A stretch of DNA of 64,000 nucleotides from Poseidonibacter parvus (GTDB lineage Bacteria; Campylobacterota; Campylobacteria; Campylobacterales; Arcobacteraceae). Position 1 is the stretch's first letter; each line of letters begins with the position of its first letter. Both the position numbers and the translations under genes were made by a program. This document shows positions 43,864-53,733 of the stretch, one piece after another. A model generated the notes under the pieces. The model was not told where the DNA came from, searched no databases, and worked only from the letters and a program-made list of their open reading frames with translations. Location: assembly GCF_001956695.1 (NCBI RefSeq), contig NZ_CP019070.1, positions 186,001 through 250,000 on the forward strand. The letters are read 5' to 3'.

Positions 43864-44049
43864 TTAGGGTTTTAAAATAAATTTTTCTTCGAATTCTTTG
43901 TATTCTCTTACAAATAATTCTTCACAATCAGCAGGTTTATATATAACTGCTTTAACCCAGATATCATTTTCTTGGATTTTACAAAAGTTTATTGTTATAT
44001 AAGATTGTTTATTTTTGTAGTGTGTATATGTTTGATTTAATTTAATCAT
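43864..44049 (-). CDS. Small DUF1653-like protein
   Basis: 61 residues. The pattern YTHYKNKQSYITI ... VIYKPADCEELFVREYKEFEEKFI resembles DUF1653, a small beta-rich domain of unknown function with a conserved N-terminal (Y)xHYK motif and a C-terminal acidic/aromatic segment. It lies between prfA and pstS, 34 nt downstream of neither in a clear operon. Likely a real gene given the match in pattern and size. Confidence 0.6.
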   Translation of the reverse strand: MIKLNQTYTHYKNKQSYITINFCKIQENDIWVKAVIYKPADCEELFVREYKEFEEKFILKP

Positions 44050-44083
44050 TTTTTGTAGGTATAAAAAACAAAACTAATGGATT

Positions 44084-45151
44084 TTATAATCCATTAGCCT
44101 CAATAAGTTTAGATTGATGATCAGCAATAAGAGGATCAATTACTTCATCAAATAAACCGTCATTCATAATATAGTCTAAACGATACAGAGTTAAATTAAT
44201 TCTGTGATCACTTACTCTATTTTGTGGATAATTATATGTTCTAATTCTTCCACTTCTATCTCCAGTACCAACTTGTTCTTTTCTGTCAGCACCTTCTTTT
44301 TCCATTTTCTCATTCATTTCTAAATCATAAAGCCTAGCTTTTAAAACTTTCATAGCTTTATCTTTATTCTTATGTTGAGATTTTTGATCTTGATTTGTTA
44401 CTACAAGTCCTGATGGAATATGTGTGATTCTAACCGCTGAATCTGTAGTATTTACAGATTGACCACCATTTCCACTAGCTCTCATAACATCAATTTTAAG
44501 ATCATTTGGATCAATATCGATTTCTACATCGTCAACTTCAGGCATAACTGCTACTGTAATTGCTGATGTATGAACTCTACCTTGTGATTCAGTTGCAGGA
44601 ACTCGTTGAACTCTATGTGTACCACTCTCGAATTTTAATTTCGAGTAAACAAGGTCACCTTTTATAAGAATTACAACTTCTTTGTATCCACCTGATTCAC
44701 TATCATTAGTGTTCATAACTTCAACTTTCCAGCCATTATTTTCTGCATATCTTAGGTAACCTCTATAAAGGTCACCAACAAAGATAGCAGCTTCATCACC
44801 ACCAGCACCAGCTCTAAGCTCTAAATAGATATTTTTATCATCATTAGGATCTTTAGGAATCATTAGAAATTTAATTTCTTCTTCTAATTCTGGTTTTCTA
44901 GGCTCCAAGTCTTTCAGCTCTTCTTTTGCAAGTTCACCTAACTCATCGTCATCAAGAAGTATTTTATTCTCTTCTATATCTTCGATTAATTGGATGTACT
45001 CTTTAGCTTTATTAACAATTGGAGCAATATTTGACTGTTCTTTTGAAAGTTCAGTCATTCTCTTTATATCACTAGTGATATCTGGAGAAATTAATAATTC
45101 ATTAATTTCTTCAGATCTATTAATAAAAGGCTGTAGTTTGTCTTGTAGCAT
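44084..45151 (-). CDS. prfA: Peptide chain release factor 1
   Basis: 355 residues. The catalytic GGQ is in [21 protein letters not shown]; the stop-codon-recognition domain and C-terminal [16 protein letters not shown] region are typical of RF1 (UAA/UAG recognition). It follows rpsT by 25 nt on the minus strand. Confidence 0.97.
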   Translation of the reverse strand: MLQDKLQPFINRSEEINELLISPDITSDIKRMTELSKEQSNIAPIVNKAKEYIQLIEDIEENKILLDDDELGELAKEELKDLEPRKPELEEEIKFLMIPKDPNDDKNIYLELRAGAGGDEAAIFVGDLYRGYLRYAENNGWKVEVMNTNDSESGGYKEVVILIKGDLVYSKLKFESGTHRVQRVPATESQGRVHTSAITVAVMPEVDDVEIDIDPNDLKIDVMRASGNGGQSVNTTDSAVRITHIPSGLVVTNQDQKSQHKNKDKAMKVLKARLYDLEMNEKMEKEGADRKEQVGTGDRSGRIRTYNYPQNRVSDHRINLTLYRLDYIMNDGLFDEVIDPLIADHQSKLIEANGL

Positions 45152-45176
45152 AATCTATTATTTAATTACAATATAA

Positions 45177-45437
45177 TTATATTGCGTTAACTGCAGTTTG
45201 TAATCTAGATACTTTTCTTGCAGCAGTTCCCTTTTTAAGGATACCTTTAGATACACAATGGTGTAAATATTTGTTTGCTGTTTTCATTGCAGTAGATGCA
45301 GCATCTTTGTCTGCAGCTTCGATTGCAGTGATTACTGCTTTAGTAACATTTTTGATTCTTGTTTTGTAGAATCTATTTCTTTCAGTCTTAACGATTGTTT
45401 GTCTAGCTCTTTTTTCAGCTGATTTATGATTTGCCAT
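45177..45437 (-). CDS. rpsT: 30S ribosomal protein S20
   Basis: 86 residues, Lys/Arg-rich helices beginning [13 protein letters not shown], with the conserved C-terminal [16 protein letters not shown]. It is transcribed with prfA downstream and divergently from glmM. Confidence 0.98.
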   Translation of the reverse strand: MANHKSAEKRARQTIVKTERNRFYKTRIKNVTKAVITAIEAADKDAASTAMKTANKYLHHCVSKGILKKGTAARKVSRLQTAVNAI

Positions 45438-45520
45438 TTTATTTAACCTCTTTGTAAAATTTTTAAGGGTAGAATGTTACCCAAAGCAACTTAAAACAAG
45501 TTTAATTTTAGGAAGATTTA

Positions 45521-46855
45521 ATGAAACTATTCGGAACAGATGGAGTTAGAGGAGAGGCTGGTACTTTTTTAGATGCAATGACTGTATTAAAATTAGCAAA
45601 AGCCGCAGGTATTTATTTTAGGAAACATTCAACAACAAAAAGAATTCTTGTTGGAAAAGATACTAGAAGAAGTGGATATATGATTGAAAATGCTCTTGTA
45701 AGTGGTCTTACAGCAGTAGGGTATGATGTAATACAAATAGGTCCGATGCCAACTCCTGCAATTGCATATTTAACAGAGAGTATGAGATGTGATGCAGGTA
45801 TTATGATTTCTGCTTCACATAATCCTTATGAAGATAATGGAATTAAATTCTTTGATAACCATGGTAATAAATTAAACGTTGAATGTGAAAAGAAAATAGA
45901 AGAAATTTTTAATGATAATGACGCCATGATTTCTGAGCAAGTAACAGGAAGAAATATTGGAGCATCAAAAAGAATTGATGATGTAATTGGAAGATATATT
46001 GTTTCAATTAAAAGTTCATTTCCTAAAGATTTGTCTTTGCATGGATTAAGAATAGTTCTTGATTGTGCAAATGGAGCAGCATATAAAGTAGGACCAACTA
46101 TTTTAGAAGAATTAGGTGCGGATGTAATTACAATAAATAATAAACCAAATGGTTTTAATATTAATGAAAACTGTGGAGCAATGCATCCTGAAAATGTTGC
46201 TAAACTTGTACGCGAGTATAGAGCTGATGTTGGTTTAGCTTTAGATGGTGATGCTGACAGACTTGTAGTTGTTGATGAAAATGGTGATGTAGTTGATGGT
46301 GATAAATTAATAGGTGCACTTTGTAAATATTTAAAAGATGAGAAACTATTACAAGGCAATGGTTGTGTTGCAACAGTAATGTCTAATAAAGCTTTAGAAG
46401 ATTATTTAGAAAAAGATAAGATTAAATTACATAGATCAAACGTTGGAGATAAATACGTTCTTGAAGTTATGAAAAAAGAAGGTATTAATTTTGGTGGTGA
46501 GCAAAGTGGACATATTATTTTCTCAGATGCTGCAAAAACTGGAGATGGATTAGCTTCTGCACTGCAAGTTTTAGCATTAATTTTAAAATCAAAAAAGAAA
46601 GCAAGTGAAGTATTAAATCCATTTGAACTATATCCTCAAATCTTACATAATATGAAAGTTAGTGAAAAAATACCATTAGAAGAAATTGAAGGCTTAGAAG
46701 AATTAGTTAAACCTTTAAGACAAAAAGGTATGAGAGATTTAATTAGATATTCTGGGACTGAAAATAAAATCAGACTTCTTTTAGAAGGTAAAAATAAAAA
46801 AGATGTTGAAGTAGGAATGGAAACTTTAAAAGCATTTTTTAAAAAAGTTTTATGA
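45521..46855 (+). CDS. glmM: Phosphoglucosamine mutase
   Basis: 444 residues. The active-site phosphoserine is in [17 protein letters not shown], the metal-binding loop DGDADRL, the sugar-binding GGEQSGHI and the phosphate-binding [12 protein letters not shown]. It converts glucosamine-6-phosphate to glucosamine-1-phosphate for peptidoglycan and LPS precursors. Its stop overlaps the lspA start (ATGA). AGGAAG precedes the ATG. Confidence 0.97.
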   Translation: MKLFGTDGVRGEAGTFLDAMTVLKLAKAAGIYFRKHSTTKRILVGKDTRRSGYMIENALVSGLTAVGYDVIQIGPMPTPAIAYLTESMRCDAGIMISASHNPYEDNGIKFFDNHGNKLNVECEKKIEEIFNDNDAMISEQVTGRNIGASKRIDDVIGRYIVSIKSSFPKDLSLHGLRIVLDCANGAAYKVGPTILEELGADVITINNKPNGFNINENCGAMHPENVAKLVREYRADVGLALDGDADRLVVVDENGDVVDGDKLIGALCKYLKDEKLLQGNGCVATVMSNKALEDYLEKDKIKLHRSNVGDKYVLEVMKKEGINFGGEQSGHIIFSDAAKTGDGLASALQVLALILKSKKKASEVLNPFELYPQILHNMKVSEKIPLEEIEGLEELVKPLRQKGMRDLIRYSGTENKIRLLLEGKNKKDVEVGMETLKAFFKKVL

Positions 46856-47316
46856 AAACACAAGTAGTTTTATCAGTCATAATATTTGTTGTACTATTTT
46901 CAATTGACCAAGTTATAAAATTTGGATTTGCAAATTTCGATTGGAATGTGAAAGGTCCTTATATGTCATTGCATTTGGCATATAATTATGGTGTGGCATT
47001 TTCTATGTTCTCTTTTTTAGCACAATATTTAAAGTATATTCAATTAGCTATGGTAATAGTTGGATTTATATACTTGTTAAAAAATAAAGAGGTATTTAAA
47101 GATTACTGGTTTGCTATAACTTTATTGTTTGTAGGTGGATTATCTAATATTTTAGATAGATTTACTTATGGTGGAGTTGTTGATTACTTTTATTGGCATT
47201 ATGGTTTTGAGTTTGCAATATTTAATATTTCAGATGTACTTATAAACATTGCAGTTGCAATAATTATTTATACTCAAATTAAACAGTGGATGAAAGAGCG
47301 TAAACAAAAGAGTTAA
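46852..47316 (+). CDS. lspA: Lipoprotein signal peptidase
   Basis: 154 residues with four helices. Catalytic Asp residues lie in [19 protein letters not shown] and [10 protein letters not shown]. It removes signal peptides from prolipoproteins in the inner membrane; the two lipoproteins in this window are candidate substrates. Coupled to glmM by a 4-nt overlap. Confidence 0.95.
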   Translation: MKTQVVLSVIIFVVLFSIDQVIKFGFANFDWNVKGPYMSLHLAYNYGVAFSMFSFLAQYLKYIQLAMVIVGFIYLLKNKEVFKDYWFAITLLFVGGLSNILDRFTYGGVVDYFYWHYGFEFAIFNISDVLINIAVAIIIYTQIKQWMKERKQKS

Positions 47317-47395
47317 AAAGAAATTTGAAAGCTTAAAATATAATTAGCTATAATGGCGAAAATTAATATTATAAAATTTATAGGAAGAGATAAAT

Positions 47396-48676
47396 ATGGG
47401 TCAAACAATAACAGAAAAAATTTTTAGTGAACATGTAGGACGTGAAGTTTTTGCAGGTGAGATAGTAAGAAGTCCAATTGATATGGTAATTGGGAATGAT
47501 ATTACAACTCCTATTTCTATTAAAGCATTTGAAGATGGTGGTTTTAAAAAATTAGCAAACCCAGAAGGTTTTGCAATTGTACTTGATCACTTTATTCCTG
47601 CTAAAGATATTGCATCTGCAAATCAAGCAAAAATTTCAAGAGATTTTGCGATTAAACATGATTTAAAATATTTCTTTGATGAAAAAGATATGGGAATTGA
47701 ACATGCATTATTACCTGAAAAAGGTTTAGTGTTACCAGGTGATGTTATCATTGGTGCAGATTCACATACATGTACACATGGTGGACTTGGTGCATTTTCA
47801 ACTGGTATGGGTTCTACTGATATTTCATTTGGAATGATTACAGGTGGTAACTGGTTTAAAGTTCCTGAAGCTATTAAAGTTGTTTTTAAAGGTAAGCCAG
47901 CAGATCAAATTACTGGAAAAGATTTAATTCTAGAAATCATTAGAATTTTAGGTGTTGATGGTGCTTTATATAAAACTTTAGAATTCACTGGTGAAGCAAT
48001 ACAATACTTATCAATGGATGATAGATTTAGTCTTTGTAATATGGCAATTGAAGCAGGTGCTAAAAATGGTATTGTTGCATATGATGATGTTACAAAAGAA
48101 TTTTTAGAGCAAACAGCTGAATTAAATGGTGGATTAAGAGCTGAACCTAAAATTCATTATTCAGATGAAGATGCAGTTTACACAAGAGTAATCGAAATTG
48201 ATACTGATAAATTAGAGCCTGTTATTGCATATCCTTTCTTACCATCAAATGGTCATTCAGTTTCAAAAGCTGTATCTGATGAAATTAAAGTTGATCAAAT
48301 ATTTATTGGGTCTTGTACAAATGGAAGACTATCTGATTTTAAAGTTGCTGCTGAGATTTTAGAAGGTAAAAAAGTTGCACGACATGCAAGACTTATCTTA
48401 ACTCCAGGAACTCAAAAAATTCTAAGAGATGCTACAAAAGCCGGATATATTGATATTTTAGTTGATGCAGGTGGTGTTGTATCTAATCCTACATGTGGAG
48501 CATGTTTAGGTGGATATATGGGAATTTTAGGAGATGATGAAGTTTGTATTTCTACAACAAATAGAAACTTTGTAGGTAGAATGGGTTCTAGGTCTTCAAA
48601 AATTTATTTAGCTAACTCTGCAGTAGCCGCTGCTTCTGCAATTTCTGGATATATTACAGACCCTAGAGGTTTATAA
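47396..48676 (+). CDS. leuC: 3-isopropylmalate dehydratase large subunit
   Basis: 426 residues, the shorter LeuC/HacA-like form. Cluster-binding Cys residues are in IGSCTNGRLSDF and NPTCGACLGGYMG; DSHTCTHGG carries active-site residues. It isomerises isopropylmalate in leucine synthesis with LeuD, which is not adjacent here. Preceded by AGGAAGAG and followed 2 nt later by mobA, probably the same transcript. Confidence 0.93.
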   Translation: MGQTITEKIFSEHVGREVFAGEIVRSPIDMVIGNDITTPISIKAFEDGGFKKLANPEGFAIVLDHFIPAKDIASANQAKISRDFAIKHDLKYFFDEKDMGIEHALLPEKGLVLPGDVIIGADSHTCTHGGLGAFSTGMGSTDISFGMITGGNWFKVPEAIKVVFKGKPADQITGKDLILEIIRILGVDGALYKTLEFTGEAIQYLSMDDRFSLCNMAIEAGAKNGIVAYDDVTKEFLEQTAELNGGLRAEPKIHYSDEDAVYTRVIEIDTDKLEPVIAYPFLPSNGHSVSKAVSDEIKVDQIFIGSCTNGRLSDFKVAAEILEGKKVARHARLILTPGTQKILRDATKAGYIDILVDAGGVVSNPTCGACLGGYMGILGDDEVCISTTNRNFVGRMGSRSSKIYLANSAVAAASAISGYITDPRGL

Positions 48677-48678
48677 AA

Positions 48679-49272
48679 ATGATTAAGCCATTTAAAATTC
48701 CATGTGTAATTTTATGTGGTGGTCAAAGTAGAAGAATGGGAGAAGATAAATCCCTTCTTCCTTTTTCAAACTCAAACTCACTAACACAATATCAATACAA
48801 CAAACTAAAACCTCACTTTAATGAAATTTATTTATCTTCAAAGGTGGATAAATTTGATTTTGATTTCAATAAAGATAAATATCTTGTTTTAGATAAAGGT
48901 GATGTTTTTTCACCTCTAATTGCTTTAGAAACTATTTTTAAGACAATTAAATCATCAAAAGTATTTATAATTACAGTTGATACACCATTAGTTACAATTG
49001 AGTCAATTTCTAGATTAATAAATGAATCAATTAATAGTGATATTTGTGTTGCACAAACACAAAGAACACACAATTTATGTGGTGTTTTTTCTACAAATTT
49101 ATTAGATGAAGTTAAGCAAATGTTATCAAAAGACATCCATAAGATAGGATATTTACTTAAAAACAATAAGACTAAATATATAGATTTTATAAACGAGGAT
49201 GAATTTATTAATCTGAACAATAAAGATGAATATAACAAAGCAATGAGTATTATAAGTAAATCAAATAAATAA
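48679..49272 (+). CDS. mobA: Molybdenum cofactor guanylyltransferase-like protein
   Basis: 197 residues. The N-terminal CVILCGGQSRRMGEDKSLLPF is the MobA signature, and ITVDTPLVT supplies the metal-binding Asp. MobA attaches GMP to molybdopterin to make the bis-MGD cofactor. This is the second nucleotidyltransferase of the window; the other (20371) is MocA-like and linked to the XDH-family operon. It follows leuC by 2 nt. Confidence 0.88.
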   Translation: MIKPFKIPCVILCGGQSRRMGEDKSLLPFSNSNSLTQYQYNKLKPHFNEIYLSSKVDKFDFDFNKDKYLVLDKGDVFSPLIALETIFKTIKSSKVFIITVDTPLVTIESISRLINESINSDICVAQTQRTHNLCGVFSTNLLDEVKQMLSKDIHKIGYLLKNNKTKYIDFINEDEFINLNNKDEYNKAMSIISKSNK

Positions 49273-49358
49273 AATATACTATTTAGCTATATTAAAGTTT
49301 CTTATTAAGTAAAATTTGCTATGCTATTTTATAGAATAAATAAGTTTAAGGAAGTCAA

Positions 49359-50828
49359 ATGGCAAAAAATGAATTAGATGACGCATTAGAATTAGTTGAT
49401 TCGGAAATTAAAAAAATTGGAATTTCAAGAAGAGAAGCATTTAAATTAGCTGGTCTTGGTTCTGCTGCATATTTAATGGGTGGAACAAGCGAAGCACAAG
49501 CAGCTACTGTTGCACAAGCTAGTGAAGCAAAAGGTAAAATCTTAATTATTGGTGGAGGTCTTGCAGGTATGTCAACAGCTGCTAGACTATCAAGTTCTTT
49601 AACAACACCTGATATTACAATTGTTGAACCTCTTAGTAATTCAGTTTCATATCAAGCAGGAACTACATTAGTGGCAAGTGGTGTTTATGAAAAATCTGAT
49701 ATTGTTTATAATACAAAAGATTTCTTACCAGCTGGTGTAAAACTTATAAAAGATAAAGCCGTTGAATTCAATCCAGATGCAAATAAAGTAGTATTAGGTT
49801 CTGGAGAAACACTCTCTTATGATTTCCTAATTATTGCAGCAGGACTTACTTTAGACTTTGGGAGAATTAAAGGTTTAGAAGAAGTTGGTGATGCTTATAC
49901 TGCAGGTGATGCTTCAAAAATATTAAAAGCCTTTGGTGATTCTGGAATCACATCTATGTATAATATTGACACTGCTACTGAAACTTGGACACAAATGCAA
50001 AAATTTGTTGATAAAGCTAAAAATGGAGAAAAAGTTAAAGGTATTTTTTCACATCCAGATACAGCCATTAAATGTGGTGGAGCTCCAAAGAAAATCATGT
50101 ATTTAACAAATTCTAGATTAGTAGAAGCAGGTGCAAGAGATAATGCTGAATTAACTTATTATGTAAATAGTGGCAAAATGTTTAGTGTTAAAGAATACCA
50201 TGATGCTATTGTAAAACAATTCGAAGCAAGAGATTTTAAATGGAATTACAAACATAATTTAACTACTGTTGATATTCAAAATAAAACGGCAATATTTGAT
50301 AAAAGATGGGATGAAAAAGGTCCTTATGATGAAGACTTAGAAGAGTATTCAATGATTACAAAACATCAAGAAGTTGAAGTACCATTTGATTTTATGCATA
50401 TCACACCTCCAATGAAAGCACCAGATGAAATAGGCAGCTCTGCGGTTGGTTCTGGAAAAGGTTGGGTTCCTGTTAATAAAGAAACTCTTCAGCATGTTAA
50501 ATATAAAAATATCTTTTCACTTGGTGATATCGCAGCTGTTCCTATGGGTAAAACAGGTGGAAGTGTAAGAAAACAATATAAAGTTTTAGTTGATAACTTA
50601 ATTGCTGCTATGGAAGGTAAAGAATTAAATGCAAAATACGCAGGTTATACTGTGTGTCCTTTAATTACTGATATTGGAAAAGTTATGTTAGCAGAGTTTG
50701 ATTGGACTAAAAAACCGACACCTTCATTTCCTTTAGATCCAACTCAAGAGAGATATATTTGGTGGTTACTAAAAGTTTATATGCTTAAACCAATGACACA
50801 ATATGGAATGTTGTCAGGTAAAGCATAG
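49359..50828 (+). CDS. Tat-exported sulfide:quinone oxidoreductase-like flavoprotein
   Basis: 489 residues. A twin-arginine signal (SRREAFKLAG, then AYLMGGTSEAQA) indicates export of the folded protein. The FAD-binding Rossmann motif is LIIGGGLAGMSTAARL (62-77). Cys239 (IKCGGAPKK) and Cys433 (YTVCPLITDIGK) match the redox-active Cys pair of SQRs; the third Cys of classical SQRs is not evident. SQR oxidises sulfide to sulfane sulfur and reduces quinone. Position next to an exported rhodanese supports a sulfur role; a flavocytochrome-c-type sulfide dehydrogenase is the alternative. Confidence 0.82.
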   Translation: MAKNELDDALELVDSEIKKIGISRREAFKLAGLGSAAYLMGGTSEAQAATVAQASEAKGKILIIGGGLAGMSTAARLSSSLTTPDITIVEPLSNSVSYQAGTTLVASGVYEKSDIVYNTKDFLPAGVKLIKDKAVEFNPDANKVVLGSGETLSYDFLIIAAGLTLDFGRIKGLEEVGDAYTAGDASKILKAFGDSGITSMYNIDTATETWTQMQKFVDKAKNGEKVKGIFSHPDTAIKCGGAPKKIMYLTNSRLVEAGARDNAELTYYVNSGKMFSVKEYHDAIVKQFEARDFKWNYKHNLTTVDIQNKTAIFDKRWDEKGPYDEDLEEYSMITKHQEVEVPFDFMHITPPMKAPDEIGSSAVGSGKGWVPVNKETLQHVKYKNIFSLGDIAAVPMGKTGGSVRKQYKVLVDNLIAAMEGKELNAKYAGYTVCPLITDIGKVMLAEFDWTKKPTPSFPLDPTQERYIWWLLKVYMLKPMTQYGMLSGKA

Positions 50829-50846
50829 TTTTTAATTAATTATTCT

Positions 50847-51071
50847 ATGAAAAAAGAACTCTTTATAATAGTAGGTATCTTCTTTGTACTTACTATTATT
50901 ATGCATTACCAAGAATTTCTTGATTATCCTCTTAAACAAATTGCAGCATTGGAAAATTCAGGTGCTTATGGTTTTGGATCTTTTCATCCTTTAATATTTA
51001 CTCTTATTATATATATATTATTTTTGATTCCTAGAGGAATCATAAAACTTTTCACTAAAAAATACAAATAA
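50847..51071 (+). CDS. Small two-helix membrane protein
   Basis: 74 residues, not recognised. Two hydrophobic helices (LFIIVGIFFVLTIIMHY, about 5-21, and LIFTLIIYILFLIPRGIIKLF, about 49-69) joined by a polar loop. It lies 18 nt after the SQR-like gene and 63 nt before the exported rhodanese, so it may belong to the sulfur module. Function unknown. Confidence 0.6.
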   Translation: MKKELFIIVGIFFVLTIIMHYQEFLDYPLKQIAALENSGAYGFGSFHPLIFTLIIYILFLIPRGIIKLFTKKYK

Positions 51072-51134
51072 ATTTCATTTTTAAATCCTAATAGTTATAT
51101 AATTTAATATAAGAAGTATAATAGAAGGAGAAAT

Positions 51135-52328
51135 ATGAAAACAAATAAATTTCTAGCAAGTATTGCTCTAATAGGATTATTATCAACTGGTTCTTTAGCT
51201 AACAGCTCAGAAAATACTTTAAGTCAACCAAATCAAAAGGTTCAGTCTTTAATTAATAAATATAATTTAGAAAGTGTAACTTTTGATTATGTTAATAAAA
51301 TAATTGCAAAGGGTACTCGAAGTAGTGCAAAAGCAATCTTAATTGATGCAAGACCAGAAGCAAAGTACAAGAAGGGTACTATTCCTTCAAGTATGAATAT
51401 TCCAGATACTAAATTTGATGAGTATGTATCTTTATTAAAAGATACACCTAAAGAAAAAGAATTAATAGTATATTGTGGTGGATATAAATGTGCTAAAAGT
51501 CCAAAAGTTGCTGCGATGTTAATTAAAAAAGGTTTTACTAATGTAAAAGTTTATCCAGCAGGTGAACCGGAATGGATTAAGAAGAGTTATAAAGAGATTG
51601 ATACAGTTGTATTACAAGCTGCTTATAAAAATAACTCAAGTTTAATTATGGATGCAAGACCATATAAAAAATTTTTACAAGAAACAGTTCCTGGAGCTAT
51701 TTCTATTCCAGATACAAAACTTGATAAGTTAAAGGGAAGATTTCCTGTAAGCAAAGATGAGAAGATAATTATTTTTTGCGGTGGATTTAAATGTGTTAAA
51801 TCACATATAGTTGCAAAAAAATTAATTTCATTAGACTATAAAAATGTATCTGTTTACTCTGCTGGTCTTCCAAGATGGAAAAAATTAGGTTTAGCCACTA
51901 CAGCTCAAACAAAAAAAGTAAAAGCAACAGCAGAAGTTAAAAAGAAAGAATTCAGTAATAATGGCTTAAAACTAGGAGTAGACGAAGGCTCAGTTGATGG
52001 AGAATGGTTTAAGAAACTAGTATTAGAGGATAAAGTTCCATCTTATATCCAAATAGTTGATGTAACAGCTCCAGAAGAGTTTAAATCAGGTCATTTAAAA
52101 GGTTCAATCAATATTGAAGCAGAAAAATTTAAAGCACAAGAATTTTTTGCAAAACTTCCAAAAGATAAAACAATTGTATTTAATTGTACTGCTGGAGGGA
52201 GGTCAATTGAAGCATGGAGTAAATTAAAAGATGCAAAGATAGATTTATCAGAAATATTCTATTTTGATGCAAATATTGATTGTAAAGGTACAGAGTGTAA
52301 AATAGAGGCTAATGAGCCTTTAGAGTAG
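51135..52328 (+). CDS. Exported protein with three rhodanese domains
   Basis: 397 residues with a signal peptide (MKTNKFLASIALIGLLSTGSLA). Domain 1 (about 48-155) has the loop CGGYKCAKS (Cys114, Cys119), domain 2 (about 155-255) CGGFKCVKS (Cys215, Cys220), and domain 3 (about 280-397) CTAGGRS (Cys351). The C-terminus has a further Cys pair (383, 388) in a DANIDCKGTECK motif. It probably binds or transfers sulfane sulfur in the periplasm, perhaps from the SQR-like enzyme upstream. Good AGAAGGAGA ribosome binding site. Confidence 0.88.
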   Translation: MKTNKFLASIALIGLLSTGSLANSSENTLSQPNQKVQSLINKYNLESVTFDYVNKIIAKGTRSSAKAILIDARPEAKYKKGTIPSSMNIPDTKFDEYVSLLKDTPKEKELIVYCGGYKCAKSPKVAAMLIKKGFTNVKVYPAGEPEWIKKSYKEIDTVVLQAAYKNNSSLIMDARPYKKFLQETVPGAISIPDTKLDKLKGRFPVSKDEKIIIFCGGFKCVKSHIVAKKLISLDYKNVSVYSAGLPRWKKLGLATTAQTKKVKATAEVKKKEFSNNGLKLGVDEGSVDGEWFKKLVLEDKVPSYIQIVDVTAPEEFKSGHLKGSINIEAEKFKAQEFFAKLPKDKTIVFNCTAGGRSIEAWSKLKDAKIDLSEIFYFDANIDCKGTECKIEANEPLE

Positions 52329-52332
52329 ACAT

Positions 52333-52370
52333 AAAAAAAGGGATTGAAGAAAACTTCAATCCCTTTTTTA
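52333..52370. terminator. Bidirectional terminator between the rhodanese gene and rplT
   Basis: A 16-bp stem (52334-52349 with 52354-52369) around a 4-nt loop with A-run and T-run flanks. It ends transcription from both converging genes. Confidence 0.85.
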
Positions 52371-52386
52371 GTTTATGCAAATTTAA

Positions 52387-52743
52387 TTATTTTAATGCAT
52401 CTTTTGCAGAATTAACTAATGATACAAATGATGTATAATCATTCATAGCCATATCAGCTAAGATTTTTCTATCTAAAGTAATTCCAGCTATTTTTAATCC
52501 GTTCATGAATCTAGAATAGTTGATATCATTTAATCTACAAGCAGCATTGATTCTTACAATCCAAAGCTTTCTAATATCTCTTTTTTTCTGTCTTCTATCT
52601 CTGTATGCATATACCATTGAGTGTTCTAATTGCTCTTTGGCCTTTCTAAAATGCTTACTTCTACCACTAAAAAATCCTCTAGCAGCTTTTAATACTTTCT
52701 TATGTCTTCTTCTTCTAACTACACCAGTTTTAACTCTAGGCAT
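52387..52743 (-). CDS. rplT: 50S ribosomal protein L20
   Basis: 118 residues, very basic: [19 protein letters not shown] at the N-terminus, then [18 protein letters not shown] and [21 protein letters not shown]20 is needed for 50S assembly and in other bacteria represses its own operon by binding the mRNA. The leader upstream contains three hairpins. Last gene of the thrS-infC-rpmI-rplT group. Confidence 0.98.
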   Translation of the reverse strand: MPRVKTGVVRRRRHKKVLKAARGFFSGRSKHFRKAKEQLEHSMVYAYRDRRQKKRDIRKLWIVRINAACRLNDINYSRFMNGLKIAGITLDRKILADMAMNDYTSFVSLVNSAKDALK

Positions 52744-52763
52744 GTATATTTCCTTTCTTTACC

Positions 52764-52822
52764 ATTATTTTAAAAAATAATAAGGTGTCAACAAAATTGT
52801 TGAACTTTTCCACTTTTGTGGA
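52764..52822 (-). promoter_or_regulatory. Three consecutive hairpins in the rplT leader
   Basis: Stems at 52818-52822/52809-52813 (TCCAC-TTTT-GTGGA), 52798-52803/52788-52793 (TCAACA/TGTTGA) and 52774-52781/52764-52771 (ATTATTTT/AAAATAAT) follow one another in the 105-nt rpmI-rplT gap. The last is directly before the ribosome binding site of rplT. Possible L20 autoregulatory leader; not tested. Confidence 0.35.
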
Positions 52823-52848
52823 GGGACTAAATAATCAATTATAAATGA

Positions 52849-53046
52849 TTACGCTTTGTTTAACATTCTTTTAACTCTTGTTGAATCCACTTCTGCAACA
52901 GTTTGTGGTCCTCTAAGATTTCTTTTTCTCTTTTGAGACATTTTTGTTAAGATGTGACTTCTAAAAGCTGATCCTCTTTTAATAGAACCATTTTTCTTGA
53001 TTTTAAATCTCTTTAAAGCGCCACTGTTAGTTTTCATCTTTGGCAT
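52849..53046 (-). CDS. rpmI: 50S ribosomal protein L35
   Basis: 65 residues: [25 protein letters not shown] and [15 protein letters not shown] are diagnostic. It lies between infC and rplT in the conserved cluster; a hairpin with a T-run separates it from infC. Confidence 0.97.
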   Translation of the reverse strand: MPKMKTNSGALKRFKIKKNGSIKRGSAFRSHILTKMSQKRKRNLRGPQTVAEVDSTRVKRMLNKA

Positions 53047-53148
53047 TGAAAAATCCTTTTTTAAATTTGCAATTTCATTTATTAATGAAAAAGTCTTGGA
53101 TTATACTTAAATTTTGTTTAGATTATCTTTAAAGGAGTTTTGAAAGTT

Positions 53149-53180
53149 AAAAGAAGAGAGAGTAGAGTCTCTTCTTTTTT
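53149..53180 (-). terminator. Terminator/attenuator between infC and rpmI
   Basis: AAAAGAAGAGA (53149-53159) pairs with 53168-53178 (11 bp, 8-nt loop), with a T-run on the minus-strand side. It starts 14 nt after infC and could reduce read-through from thrS-infC into rpmI-rplT. Confidence 0.6.
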
Positions 53181-53193
53181 AATAAATTATTGA

Positions 53194-53733
53194 TTATTTG
53201 TGATTTTCATCTTTTTTAGGAAGAGCCATCATATTTACATATCTTCCTTCAAGTTTTGGTTCTTTATCCATTACAGCTAAATCTTCAACCATTGGCCATA
53301 CTCTTTTAAGTACATCAATACCTGCTTGTGGATTTGCCATTTCTCTACCTCTTAGGAAAACTCTAAACTTAACGTGGTGTCCAGCTTCTAAGAATTCTCT
53401 TGAGTGTTTTACTTTATATCCAATATCATTATCAGCAATTTTTACAGAAAGTTTAATTTCTTTAACAACAATTACTTTTTGATTTTTTCTAGCTTCTTTT
53501 TTCTTTTTTTCTTGTTGGTATTTAAATTTACCATAATCCATGATTTTAGCAACTGGTGGTTTTGCATCAGGTGCAATTAAAACTAAATCTAATCCTAAAT
53601 CATCTGCTGTTTGTTGTGCATCTCTTGTTGAAATAATTCCATAATTAGTTCCATCATCAGCTGTACATCTAACTTCTGTAGCTCTAATATCTTCATTCAT
53701 TATTACATTGTTTTTTTTGTTGTCTCTACTCAA
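53194..53733 (-). CDS. infC: Translation initiation factor IF-3
   Basis: 179 residues. [22 protein letters not shown], the linker [23 protein letters not shown] and the C-terminal [26 protein letters not shown] identify IF-3. The favoured start is TTG at 53733, which has AAAGGAAG upstream and overlaps the thrS stop (TTGA); an ATG 11 codons later lacks such a site. IF-3 itself selects start codons, so a non-ATG start may allow self-control, as the AUU start of E. coli infC does. Confidence 0.96.
   Translation of the reverse strand: MSRDNKKNNVIMNEDIRATEVRCTADDGTNYGIISTRDAQQTADDLGLDLVLIAPDAKPPVAKIMDYGKFKYQQEKKKKEARKNQKVIVVKEIKLSVKIADNDIGYKVKHSREFLEAGHHVKFRVFLRGREMANPQAGIDVLKRVWPMVEDLAVMDKEPKLEGRYVNMMALPKKDENHK

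Noticed and set aside
45826-46359. 177-residue minus-strand ORF
   Set aside because: Fully opposite glmM; no ribosome binding site or recognisable domain.
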